Assembly (NCBI GenBank): GCA_948144175.1
Contig: CANXME010002654.1
Location: forward strand, 992,001-1,056,000
Source of the DNA: Closterium sp. NIES-65
Lineage: Eukaryota > Streptophyta > Zygnematophyceae > Desmidiales > Closteriaceae
DNA length: 64,000 nucleotides
Direction: 5' to 3'
Within the stretch, counting starts at the first letter, position 1. The number at the start of each line of letters is the position of its first letter. A program made the translations under genes and the position numbers. The notes under the pieces were generated by a model. It saw nothing but the letters and a program-made list of their open reading frames with translations, searched no databases and was not told the DNA's origin. Positions 44,609 through 55,975 of the stretch are shown piece after piece.

Positions 44609-44804
44609 TGTACTTCCTCCACCATCCTAGTCATGCGGCTGCTGGACGTTTTTGATTGGTTCTCACCGTATAGACCATTTTAATAACTGATTCAACTTGC
44701 AGATGGTAGCTAAGGTTAAGGCGCACAATCCTACCGAGCGGATTCGCGTTTAGTTTAGTAATGAGTTCGTCGTAAGCTCTTAAAGTGACGGATCCTGAAC
44801 AACA
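44609..44804 (+). repeat. Copia E 5' LTR, internally deleted
   Basis: TGTACTTCCTCC...CTGAACAACA. It matches the last 196 bases of the 3' LTR with many substitutions, while its first three bases equal the LTR start. The deletion joins TGT at the start to an internal TGT, consistent with loss between short repeats after insertion. Confidence 0.85.
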
Positions 44805-44806
44805 AG

Positions 44807-44818
44807 TGGTATCAGAGC
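44807..44818 (+). other. Copia E primer binding site (initiator tRNA-Met)
   Basis: Exact TGGTATCAGAGC two bases after the LTR, as in Copia A. Confidence 0.95.
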
Positions 44819-45132
44819 GGGTAGTCGACTTTGAGACGAGGAATCGTTTTGAAGTCTCAACCAATATTGACAAGTGGGACCATTTTCTAGTAGCTCTACT
44901 CGCAAGCTTTCAATTGGTGGTCAAACCGCGTTCTAATTCGAAGTATCCAGTCCGCGACGAAATTTTTCGTAAAGTCAAAATTTCACGCAGAATTCTCTCC
45001 AGACGATTTCTCAAGTTTCCACCGTTCATAAGGCCTCAATATGACTGGAACGGACTCCAGAGGTGCTAGTGGCGAGATGGATAGAAGAAGAGAGGCTGGA
45101 GAGCAGGGGGGAGTTGCTGGTGGTGGAGTGGG

Positions 45133-46282
45133 TGCGGAGATAACTACTGCAACGGGAGATAGACTACGGGCTAGGCACGTGTGCTCGTGTGATCTCTGCG
45201 TTCGTTCACTTAGTCATTTCCTTGTGTTTACGCTTCTTGCTAGTTCACGGGGAGAATTGGGAAGGGTTTCACTAGGAAAACATGACAACAACAATCCAAT
45301 GAAGTTGGCAATGCAAGACTACATCAGAGCTAGCATTCAGGTCGGCCAACTGCCAGCGCAGCTTGGTCGACCGCGTTCCAGCACGACTTGGTTGACCGCA
45401 CTCCAGCAAGGCAAGGTCGACGGCGTGCCAATGTTGCAGGTTGATGGCGTACCAGCATTGCTCATGCAGGATAGCAGTGCACCCGCTTCGCAGGTGCGCG
45501 CAGATGATTGGCGTGCAGAGTCTCGTCACCTGCACAGCACACACACCACGTCAACCTCGAGCTGACGACTGCCTCTGATCCGCCACGACGACCTCGGGAT
45601 ACCACCACCGAGGTCGGTCTCGCCAACTTCGCCTGGGCAACCGTCGCACTCCTCCGCAGCACTTCGTCACCCAGGTAACCTGGTCGACCTAGCAACCACA
45701 TCAACCAGCAGCTCCCGTACGTGCCCGTCGACCTCCCAAGTCGACGACCACCTCCATGTCGACCTCACCAGGACGACCACGCCCCTCGGTCGACCTCCTC
45801 CAGGTCGACGCCCCTTCTGGTCGACCAGCTCCACGTCGACCAGCACTAAGTCGGCCAGCGCAGTTGTCGGCCGACCACCCACGTCGGCCACCCGAAGTCG
45901 GCGTCACGAAGTTAACGCCCCGCTACTCGACGCCCAACTGCTCGTCGTCCTGAGTCGAGGTCGACGTCGGCCCCTCCTTCGTCGACCACCAGGTCCAGTC
46001 GACCACCCGCAGGTCGACCAGCAGTCCATCAGCCGACCACCGAAGTCGGCTTCCCCAGGTTGACGTCACCAAGTTGACGTCCTCCGCAGGTCGACTCCTA
46101 AGTCGACCTCCCCGAAGTTGGCGCCACCCTGAAGTCGGCGCCCGTGCAGTGGTCCCCGTGCAGGTCGACCTCCTCGTCAACCAGCTCGCCCACTGCTGCA
46201 GGTCGGCTGCTCCCCTAACACCCGACCACGATGTCGGCTCCGCCCAAGCGAGGATGGGGCCAACACACAACTCCCGTTGACA
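45133..46282 (-). repeat. Copia F 3' LTR
   Basis: 1150 bases. It is dense in the palindrome GTCGAC, as in the 5' LTR. On the minus strand it starts TGTCAACGGGAG and ends TATCTCCGCA. Confidence 0.93.
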
Positions 46283-46410
46283 CTCCCCTGCCGCGTTCAC
46301 GCTTGGGCACCCAGCCCACACGGCAGTACAGCTCCGAGAATAGCCCGTCGGCGTGCACCCAACACACAGCACGCCGGTCACCGCACCAGCCATGCAAGAG
46401 GGCATGGCAC

Positions 46411-47489
46411 CTACTGCTGCACGTCGTTATCGCCGTCGCCCACGTCGGCCAAGCGCACCTGGCCGATTGCGACGGAGCACCGGTTGAAGGCCGGATAGTG
46501 CAGCGCCTTCGTCAGGAAGTCGGCTGGCTGCTCAGCGGTCGGGATGTACTGCAGCGAGAACTTCCCGCGCTTCACCATGTGCTGCAGCCAGGCCTGTCGC
46601 CGTTCCATGTGCTTGAGGTTGCCCGTCAACCCCATGCCCTCAGCGACTGTGATAGCCGACTTGTTGTCCACTTGCAGGACAGTCGGCTTCCCGGCGTCCA
46701 GCTGCCGGAACTCCGCAAGAAGGAAGCGAAGGCGGCGTCCCTCCTTGCCAGCTTCAGTGGCCGCAACGTACTCCGACTCGGTCGATAACAGCGTCGCACA
46801 CTTGATGCGCTGGCTCGACCAGGAGAACGCGGCCCCACCGTAGACGAACACGTAGCCACCCGTGCTCGTCCTGTTTTGCTTGTCACCGGCATCATCGGCG
46901 TCCACGTAGCCGACCAGCTCGAGCGACTCAGGTCCACCGCCGAACTCCAATGCGGTGTCGCGTGTGTTGGTGAGGTAGGCGAGGCAGCGGTCGACCTCGC
47001 GCCAGTGCTGGTCGCTCCTCACCGTGAGGCCGCTCCCCAGCTTGCTGCAGGCAAAGGCGATGTCCGGCCTCCTTGTTGTCGCCGCGAACTGCAACGAGCC
47101 GACCTTCTGCCGGTACTCCTCTTCCTGGCGTTCCTGCGCCTCCTCGTCGTCGAAGGTGAGCTCGGCGTAGGCGTCGACCGAGACCGGCGTCTTCGGGGTG
47201 CGCCCGTTCTGCTCCTCGTCGATGAAGCGCCTACGCAGCTTGTCGGTGTAGCCCTGCTGGTGCAGCCACAGCTTCCCCGCCGACCTGTCACGTACGATCT
47301 CCAGCCCGAGGTACTTCTGCACCGGCGAGATCTCGCGTAGCTCGAAGGCGGCTTCCAGCAGCTCCTTCAGCTCCTTCAGCATCGCGGCGCTGCTGCTGGC
47401 GGCAAGTAGGTCGTCGACGTAGACCAGCACCCAGCAGGCCACTCCGTCCTTTCCGACCTTGAAGTAGAGAGCCTCGTCGACATGTCCAT
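46411..47489 (-). pseudogene. Copia F RT C-terminal half and RNase H
   Basis: Open frame from just before DEALYFKVGKDG (about 47485) to the TAG at 46411-46413. It holds the RT catalytic VLVYVDDLLAAS (about 47405-47440), a YLGLEIVRDRSAGKLWLHQ thumb region and RNase H with GYVDADDAGDKQNRTSTGGYVF, LLSTESEYVA and KHMERRQAWLQ. The N-terminal RT, including the first catalytic Asp, is absent. Upstream, the frame meets the pre-integrase remnant out of phase at about 47484-47490, the deletion junction. Confidence 0.92.
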
Positions 47490-49484
47490 GCCGACATGCG
47501 CAAGTCTAGCATGCATCCGGTCCGGCGTCGACTTCGTCTTCGAGACGATCGCATGCAGAGCCACAACTTCCGTCGTGGGCGACGTCGACCTCGTTGAGCA
47601 GGGACGCAGGTCGGTGCAGAGGACGCGCCCGGAGTACGTCGCCCGACCGAGCACCACTCCGGCTGCAGAGACGAGCATCATTCCCTCTCCGTCCTCCTGC
47701 AGCTTTACACCGTGCTCCTTCAGCTGGCCGGACGACAGCAGGTTGGCCCGCACACCCGGGATATACACTACGTCGGGGATGCGTACCTTCTTCCCACCCT
47801 CCCCTTGTAGGGCGACGGTGCCATGGCCCTGGACGTCCTGCAGCGCCCCATTGAAGCCACGCACATGCCTGATGGCGCCGCTTGGCTGCAGGTTGACGAA
47901 GGCTTCCTTCGTCCCCATCAGGTGGTGGGAGCAACCGCTGTCGAGCAGGACCACCGTCGGGTTCGCTTGCACAGCTGCCGCCACCGCCTGGAAGTCCTCT
48001 CCGGCCTATGGCGCCAGCGAGACGGTCGGCTCCACGACGCCGACCAGCGAGCACGACGCCGTCTTGTCATCCCGCGCCTTGCCGCCAGCAGGGGAGTCGG
48101 CGTCCTTCGCCGAAGTCGACATCTTGGTCGACTGCTTCTCCTTGCGCGGCCGGTTTCCTCCTCGACAAGGACGACGACTGCTCGACCTCCCGCGGCCGCC
48201 CTTGTCGTCGTCGTCGGAGTCACTGCGGTCGGGACACTCGAAGGAGAGGTGATTGGGGCTGTGGCAGATCCAGCACTCCCGACGTCGACCTCCTCCTCCT
48301 TGACCGCCGTCCTTGGTCGACTTCTTCTCGACCTCCTTGGTCGACTTCCAGCCACCGCTCCCGCCGCCACCAGACTGTCCGCGCTGTCCTGGTCGGCCTC
48401 CTTGCTTCGCCGGGGCGACGAAGTTGGCCTGCGCCAAGAGTTCCTGTGTCCGCTCAGCCTCCTGCATCGCCTCGTCCTGCAGAATGTACGAGGTCAGGTT
48501 GTCCTCGTTGAGCGTCGCCCTTGTGCTCGGCGCCATGGACAGCCGCTTCAGGAGGTTATAGCTGCTAGAAAGTCCCTGCATGACATGGGTGATGTACGAC
48601 GCCGTGGAGTACTGCGCGCCGGCCATCCTGATAGTGGCGAGAATTCGCCAGGCTCGGTTGCAGTAGTTAGTCGCTGTCTCCTCGTCACCCATATGCAGGT
48701 GCGTCAGCTGTCCCTCCAGCTTGGCGATGAACAGGTCGTCGGTGACCTGGTATGTCGACTCTATGAAGTGCCACGCCCGGTGGCCGGCGTCGATGTACTC
48801 CCGGCACCACTTTAAGGCGATCTGCACGCCCGGCGAGCAGCACCGCGAGATGACCGTGAAGGTCAACAGCTGCACGGCGCGAAACTCCGCACGCAGGTCG
48901 GGGTGGTGCTCCCCCGGCGTCGCCACGGTCCCTCTGGCGAAGCCAATCAGCCCGGCCATCTCAAGCTGGGGCTCGATAGCTTCCTTCCAGGTGAGAATGT
49001 CGGGTCGACCGACTAGTGGAGGGGTGACCGAGATCCTGTCCGGCGTAAACTTGAAGTAGCCGTAGCTCGGCGCAATCCCACCTGCCGTCACCTGGGACGC
49101 CGACATCGGCGACAGCCCACTCCGTCGACCTCCGACGTCACCCTGCAAAGAGCATGCAGCCGCCGACGACTGCATCCCTCGCGCCTGAACGCCGCCAACT
49201 TCACCGGCGTATATCACACCTCTCTGCCTCAACGTGCCTCCAGCACTGCTGCCGACTTGACCACCACTGGCGTTGACGCCCACGTCGACGCCGCCTTCGT
49301 TGTTCACTGGACGAGGAGAGGCAGGTCGAGACGGGTGCTCCGTCGCCCACATGGAGCGGAGTTCAGCCTCGACGACCGCCCAGGGCAAGTCACCATACTC
49401 GTTGGCCTCGTGCTTCCTCCTCGCGTTCTCCAACCGTGCCTCCAGGGTGTCCACCACCCCCGCGTCACCTACGGCTCCTACCAT
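47490..49484 (-). pseudogene. Copia F gag and protease, separated by one in-frame TAG
   Basis: The frame from 49484 gives a 492-residue gag with a capsid core (DILTWKEAIEPQLEMAGLI, HLHMGDEETATNYC) and a normal knuckle CWICHSPNHLSFEC (about 48275), ending in TAG (48006-48008). The same frame continues without another stop into protease (LLDSGCSHHLMGT, about 47940-47900) and the start of the pre-integrase domain (MHARLAHVGMDM, about 47510-47485), where the deletion cuts it. The TAG may be a mutation or a read-through signal. Confidence 0.88.
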
Positions 49485-49590
49485 AGTGACTACCGCACAG
49501 TTGCCGGCCTGTAACTACGAAATAGGTAAGTGGTGTCTACGTCGACCTGACTGAAAGGTAAGTCGTGTGCCGTCCACGCTCACCGCACCA

Positions 49591-50740
49591 TGCGGAGATA
49601 TCTGCTGCAACGGGAGCTAGACTACGGCCTAGGCACGTGTGCTCGTGTGATCTCTGCGTTCGTTCACTTAGTCATTTCCTTGTGTTTACGCTTCTTGCTA
49701 GTTCACGGGGAGAATTGGGAAGGGTTTCACTAGGAAAACATGACAACAACAATCCAATGAAGTTGGCAATGCAAGACTACATCAGAGCTAGCATTCAGGT
49801 CGGCCAACTGCTAGCGCAGCTTGGTCGACCGCGTTCCAGCACGACTTGGTCGACCGCACTCCAGCAAGGCAAGGTCGACGGCGTGCCAACGTCGCAGGTT
49901 GATGGCGTACCAGCATTGCTCATGCAGGACAGCAGTGCACCCGCTTCGCAGGTGCGCGCAGATGATTGGCGTGCAGAGTCTCGTCACCTGCACAGCGCAC
50001 ACACCACGTCAACCTCGAGCTGACGACTGCCTCTGATCCGCCACGACGACCTCGGGATACCACCACCGAGGTCGGTCTCGCCAACTTCGCCTGGGCAACC
50101 GTCGCACTCCTCCGCAGCACTTCGTCACCCAGGTAACCTGGTCGACCTGGCAACCACATCAACCAGCAGCTCCCGTACGTGCCCGTCGACCTCCCAAGTC
50201 GACGACCACCTCCATGTCGACCTCACCAGGACGACCACGCCCCTCGGTCGACCTCCTCCAGGTCGACGCCCCTTCTGGTCGACCAGCTCCACGTCGACCA
50301 GCACTAAGTCGGCCAGCGCAGTTGTCGGCCGACCACCCACGTCGGCCACCCGAAGTCGGCGTCACGAAGTTAACGCCCCGCTACTCGACGCCCAACTGCT
50401 CGTCGTCCTGAGTCGAGGTCGACGTCGGCCCCTCCTTCGTCGACCACCAGGTCCAGTCGACCACCCGCAGGTCGACCAGCAGTCCATCAGCCGACCACCG
50501 AAGTCGGCTTCCCCAGGTTGACGTCACCAAGTTGACGTCCTCCGCAGGTCAACTCCTAAGTCGACCTCCCCGAAGTTGGCGCCACCCTGAAGTCGGCGCC
50601 CGTGCAGTGGTCCCCGTGCAGGTCGACCTCCTCGTCAACCAGCTCGCCCACTGTTGCAGGTCGGCTGCTCCCCTAACACCCGACCACGATGTCGGCTCCG
50701 CCCAAGCGAGGACGGGGCCAACACACAACTCCCGTTGACA
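49591..50740 (-). repeat. Copia F 5' LTR with 17 GTCGAC palindromes
   Basis: 1150 bases. I counted 17 GTCGAC hexamers, 14 of them between 50141 and 50626, in what should be the U3 promoter part. Chance expectation for one hexamer in this length is well below one. Confidence 0.93.
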
Positions 50741-51640
50741 GTGGGGTCTCACCAATCAGCCAACCCTACGCTACCTACATCTACTACACCATCTCCAACA
50801 ACCGTGGATCCCGTGAAGGCGTTCTCTATTCAGAAATTCATGGGGAAGGACTACGAGCACTGGAACTTCCACATGAGGCTGATGTACACCCAATATAAGC
50901 TATTGGATGTGGTGGAGGGGAAAGAGAAGATGCCGGAGGCCGCGGAGCTGAAAGGAGCGTGGATGAAGCGATCGTTCGACGTGTAGATGCTCATCGTGCA
51001 AGCGGTTGGCGGGCGACAACTTGACCACATCAAGGACCTATTGGGTGATCCAGAGTGTGGCTCCAAGGCTTGGAGGAAAGTTTCTAGATGTGCACTCACA
51101 GACACATGCTACCGGCTCCGTGCTTCTCGCGCGGCGGCAGCGCGACATCAAGTTCGTTGATGGAGAGCCGATGCAACCGGTGTTGGATGAGATGCGGGAC
51201 ATCTTCACGAAGCTCCAAGGCGGCAGTGTGGTATATCCGGAGCTCGTGCAATGCGTGGAGATCGTGATACGGCTGCTGGAGTCATGGTCTGCCCTTGCGA
51301 TCAACCTCAACTCTCAACAGCCCGAGTGGAGTGTGGATTACATTCGCGCGCACATTGGAAAGAGTGGCTTCAAGAAGAAGTGGAAGGGCAAGAACAAGGA
51401 CAACCCTAAGGAGGATGGCGGCGGGGGTCAAGGGGGGGTGTGCTTCTACTGCAGGAAGCGCGGACATCGTTGGCGGAAGTGCTACCAACGATCCAAGGAT
51501 TGGACCCCGCCTTCATCAAGCAACCAGCATGGTGACAAGAGGAGTGAAGGAGCTATGGGAGCTAGTGGAGAGGAGAAGGATGAGGAGAAAGATGGCAAAT
51601 CTGAGGATTGGAAGGCCGGAGTCCTTTTCTTTGTGAACGA

Positions 51641-54600
51641 AGGTGCAACCGACCTCGCTATGGCTGCCAAGGTTCTCCTACAAACCCCTCACCCATTGGG
51701 TGACTGATTCCGGGAGCTCTTGGCACATGAATCCTGTGCGGACTTACTTGATGAGATTCAGCCCGCACCCATCTCTACAGTCACATCCGCGACGGGCGCC
51801 AAGGCCAAGGCCAAGGTCATGGGCATGGGGTGCGCCAAGTTCATGGGAGCGGATGGAGAGCTCGTGGGGCTGAAGAACGTGCTGTGGGTGCTAGACTTGT
51901 GCGCGAACCTGATTTCTACCAGCCGGTTGGGAGATGCGGGTGTGAACTCCGAGACGATTGGCCTGGAACGCTATTGTGCCTACAACGATAAGCGGCTGAT
52001 TTGGGACCTGCAGAGGAAGGGGGATGTCCACAAGCGGATGTGGCAGATCCCGGTCCTCCCTTGGCGGAAATCAGGCAAGGCGGCAGCGGTGGCATCTATG
52101 CAGGAGAGTGTCACCGACGAGGAGCAGCAAGGTGTGCAAGGAGAGGAGCTGGTTGGAGGAAGCGCGGCGGTGAAGGCGTCGGCTACCTCGGGCCAAGCGG
52201 ATTGGGAGACTTGGCATCGACGGCTCGCACACATAGCTGTTTCAACATTGGAGGTGATCCATAAGGAGAAGTGCGTGCATGGGCTGCAGCTGCAAGGAGA
52301 TGGCGCTCACTATGGCAGCCGCGAGGCGTGCATGCGGAACAAGTTTGCGCGGTTCCCATTTTCACGTGCGGAGGGATCGGCGAAGGCGCCATTGGAGGTG
52401 GTGCACATGGACCTGGTGGGTCCTATGAGGAATGAGGGGACTGGGGGAGTGCTGTACTTCCTCAACATGGTGGACGAATGGAGCCGTTTCACATGGGCAC
52501 GTCCCTTGTCCAAGAAGAGCGATGCTGCAGCGGTGATCAAGGAGGATTGGTTGCCGATGGTGGAGCGGCAAGCGATGCGGCTGGTGAAGGGGCTGAGGAG
52601 TGACCGTGGTGGGGAGTTCCTTGGAGCGGAATTCACCAAGTTTCTCAAGAGAAACGGCATTCGACACCAGCTGACCTGCCCAGGAACACCGCAGCAGAAC
52701 CGCATTGCTGACCGTGCCAACCGAACCATTGGTGAGGCGGCTAAGACTTTGTTGGGGGCTGCTGGGATGCCCTACAAGTTCTGGCCTGAAGCTGTTCGCC
52801 ATGTCATCACGGTCAAGAACAGAGTCTTGACGCATGTTGGCAACAAGCATTGGGTGCCGTACGAGCGTTGGCTTGGGAAGAAGCCATCCATTGACATGCT
52901 GCGGATGTGGGGCTGCATGGGGCTTGTGATAGTGCCTAAGGAGCAGAGGCACAAGTTGGAAGTTGCTGCTGTGTGGGCTGTTCATCTTGGGATGGCTCCT
53001 GACTTGAAGGGGTGGTTGATGTGGGACCCCAAGAGCAAGAGGACGCTGGTCAGCCGTGACGTCAAGTTTGTGGAGGACGTCATGTACAAGGACTGGCAGC
53101 AGCAGGTGATGATTGGCTTCCGTCTGCAGGAGATTGAGCGGTCTGCAGTGGAGGAGGTTCAACTGCACCTTGAGGATCTCCCGGGGTCAGAGCTGACCAG
53201 TGACCACAGTGGCGGTGGAGAGCAGCAAGTTTCTGAACCTGTTGTAGAGGAGGGGTTGGAGGATGAGTCGGCACATGTGGACTCGCCATCTCAGCCCGAG
53301 CTTGCAACAACCGCCAAGGTCACCAAGAGGAGTGTGCAGAGAGGAGCTTCACCACATGGGCAGCAGATTGCAACCCGCGAGAAGAGAGTGGCAGCAGCAC
53401 CCTCAAGGCTGAAGTATAGCCGTTTCGGAGGACCCAAGCAAAGTGCCATGGCGGTTCAGGCGGATGAGGGAGAGGATGAGCAGATGGCCTTCTGTTTCTT
53501 CATGCCCTTGCCTGGAGAACCAGCCACAGTGGAGGAGGCACTCAGTGGACCCCAGAAGGAGGAGTGGACGGCTGTCATAGATGCGGAGTTGAACAGTCTC
53601 ATTGAGAATGAGACTTGGGAGCTTGTTGAGTTACCCGAGGGGCGACGGCCGATCAGCACCAAGTGGGTCTTCAAGGTGAAAAGTGGTGCTGATGGTGCAT
53701 TGGAGCAGTTCAAGAGCCGCTTGGTCGCCAAGGGGTTTCAGCAAAAAGAGAATGTCGACTTTGGGAAGATCTTTGCTTCCGTTGCTAAGCCAGTGACATT
53801 AAGGACTTTGATGGTTGGCGCAGCTGTGAAGGGATGGCACGTGAAGCAGATGGATATAACCACTGCATTTCTCAATGGAATACTGCTGGAGGACATCTAC
53901 ATGGCGCATCCCGAGGGCTATGAGGATGGGACCAGCCGGGTGTGCAAGCTTAAGAAGGCTATCTATGGCCTTAAACAAGCGCCCATGTGCTGGTACGAGA
54001 AGTTGGAGGAAGTGCTGCTTAGTGAAGGCTTCAAGATGTCCCAAGTGGATCACAGCTTGTTTCTGCTTGGAAAGGGGGAGCAGCTGCTCTTGCTGCTGGT
54101 GTATGTCGACGACATACTGCTGTTCTCACCTTCCATGGATCAGATTGAGAGGACACAGAAGCTGCTGATGGACAACTTCAAGTGCAAGATGCTGGGGGAT
54201 GTCCACTAGTACTTGGGGCTGCAAATTGAGAGGAATGTTGAGAGGAGGTGGCTGAAAGTGCATCAGTCACACTACATCTCTGGTGTCATGGAGCACTATG
54301 GTGTGACTGGGGGTCGTACTGTGATGACACCGTTTCCTGCAGGCTTCAAACTGAAGAAGGCAGCTAAGGAGGATGATGTGCTTGAGGATGATCAGCATAA
54401 TGAGTACCAGTCGCTCATTGGGAATGTGATGTATGCAGCTGTGCATATGCGACCTGATGCTTCATTCGGAGTAGGGCAGCTGGCCAGAGTTGTGCAGCGG
54501 CCCACTGAGGAGCAGTTGGAGGTGGCAAAGCGCTTGGTGCGCTACCTCAGATCAACGGCATCTGCTGGTGTTCAGGTTTCAGCTGGTGGCTAGGTGAAAC

Positions 54601-55106
54601 AGATTGGAGCAGATGGGGTCACGCCTGGAACCTTGAAGCTGTCGTGCTTCATCGACGCCACATGGGCCTTAGAGGAAGAGGATCAGTCATCAGTTGGCGG
54701 CTTCGTGTACATGGTCGGAGGTGGACCAGTGAGCTGGAGGTCCAAGAATCAGAGTGAGATTGCTCAGTCTTCTGGAGAGGAAGAGTACATGATGATGTAC
54801 CATGCCATCAAGGAGATCGTGCTCTTGAGGAAGCTGCTGGAGGACATGGGAGCTGAACAGCAGGAACCTACACCACTTTTCTCTGACAGCGAGGCTGCTA
54901 TTGGCATGGCCAATAATCCTATCATGAATGGGTTGAACAAGCACATGAAGATTTAGTGGCACTGGGTGAGGCAGATGGTAAAGGAGGGGATTGTTGAGCT
55001 TCACCATGTGAGGGCTAGCAAGCAGGCGGCAGATTTTCTCACCAAGAGACTTTCCGAGAGCGCACAATGGAAATGTGCTAAAATGTGTGGCATGGCATTG
55101 CACTAG
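51641..55106 (+). pseudogene. pol: Copia E pol (protease, integrase, RT, RNase H)
   Basis: Protease HWVTDSGSSWHM (about 51692-51730) is followed by a frame change, after which one frame of 830 codons (51720-54209) is open. Integrase: WHRRLAHIAV (about 52211), HMDLVGP (about 52404), RSDRGGEF (about 52596) and QNRIADRANR (about 52695), where the usual NGxAER is altered and the catalytic Glu is Asp. RT: KSRLVAKGFQQKENVDF (about 53710), QMDITTAFLNG (about 53848), YVDDILLF (about 54103). RNase H: LSCFIDATWALE (about 54640). Stops are TAG 54207, TAG 54591, TAG 54954, and the natural end TAG 55104-55106. Confidence 0.93.
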
Positions 55107-55206
55107 TGTAGGCTGCAGTGTCATGAGTGCATGTGTGATTATGTGCATGAGAGTTTGCATGTGTGTGAGTGTGTGTGCATGCAATTCGTTAGTCTAAGGG
55201 GGGGTT

Positions 55207-55975
55207 TGTTGGATGTACGTCATTCTGAGTGCATGTCATCCTAACGTCCTGCTGAGTGCTCGTGCTATTCATGTGTGTATTGTTTGCATGAGTATATGTC
55301 ATTGTGCGTGGCTGTTGGATATTATCATCTCTGTGTTTTTCTCCAAGTTTAAATGCTTGATCATGCAGGACAATTCCGGAGCTTTCCAACAATACCAAGA
55401 TCGCCTTATTCCGACCAAGATCGCCCAAGTTACAAGATATCCAAGTTTTGGGAATTCTATCTCATTTTAAGATATTAACTACATTGGGTGATATTGGAAC
55501 ATGACGATAAAGGGATCTTTGGTTGGGTGGTTAGGAATGCAACTTTGACTTTTGGATTGGGGTGGCTAGAAGTTTCTAGCATTGGTTGCAAATGTTGCAA
55601 CACCTAGGCAAAATCCAACTGGATTGGATTTTGCATGTGACACCTCAAGGACCTCATGATGAGGGTTGCATCCTTGCTGCTAAGAAGGTTCCTACCATCC
55701 TTCCCTAGCTCTTGGAGAACCTCTTTCCTCTCATGGTTCTCTTGGAGTCCCCAACTCCAACATTTTATGCCTTAATGCTTGTACTTCCTCCACCATCCTA
55801 GTCATGCGGCTGCTGGACGTGTTTATTTGGTTCTCACTGTATAGACCATCTTAACAACTGATTCAACTTGGAGATGGTAACTAAGCTTAAGGCGCACAAT
55901 CCTACTAAGCAGATTTGCGTTTAGTTGAGTAATGAGTTCGTCGTAAGCTCTCAAAGTGACGGATCCTGAACAACA
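55207..55975 (+). repeat. Copia E 3' LTR
   Basis: 769 bases, TGTTGGATGTACG...CTGAACAACA, after the tract CTAAGGGGGGTT. This is the full-length LTR; the 5' copy retains only its last quarter. Confidence 0.9.

Larger units (their letters stand above)
45133..50740 (-). mobile_element. Copia F: internally deleted Copia with 1150-bp LTRs
   Basis: 5608 bases in the minus orientation inside Copia E gag, with the duplication GTGGG (45128-45132 and 50741-50745). LTRs 45133-46282 and 49591-50740 differ at about 14 positions by eye (near 99% identity), so it is fairly recent. The primer site (minus strand TGGTGCGGTGAGCG, ending at 49590) is not the initiator-Met site; I could not assign the tRNA. A purine tract GGGGAG adjoins the 3' LTR. 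The coding part lacks integrase and the start of RT, so it could only move with enzymes from a full relative. Confidence 0.94.
45041..51640 (+). pseudogene. gag: Copia E gag, split by Copia F
   Basis: ATG at 45041. The N-terminus (45041-45132) continues at 50746 in the same frame if Copia F and one GTGGG copy are removed. Then follow KAFSIQKFMGKDYEHWNFHM, the usual plant Copia gag opening, and the capsid region. TAG at 50984-50986 replaces a probable Gln codon, and there is a frame change near 51070-51130. The nucleocapsid knuckle is intact (CFYCRKRGHRWRKC, about 51441-51482). The acidic/Lys-rich spacer to 51640 leads to protease. Inactive. Confidence 0.9.
44609..55975 (+). mobile_element. 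Copia E: Ty1/copia element carrying nested Copia F
   Basis: An element with the duplication GAACG (44604-44608 and 55976-55980) inserted in a coding exon of gene X. Initiator-Met primer site TGGTATCAGAGC at 44807-44818. gag-pol runs 45041-55106, interrupted by Copia F; a purine tract (AAGGGGGGT) precedes the 3' LTR (55207-55975). The 5' LTR is only 196 bases: about 570 bases after its first TGT are missing. Without Copia F the element is about 5.8 kb. Same gag-pol type as Copia A (QMDITTAFLNG, similar C-terminal end) but with a different LTR. Confidence 0.95.

Noticed and set aside
44609-44804. A genuine 196-base LTR with the 3' sequence 55207-55776 as internal UTR
   Set aside because: A proper purine tract lies just before 55207 and none before 55777, and the first three bases equal the 769-base LTR start, so deletion is more likely.
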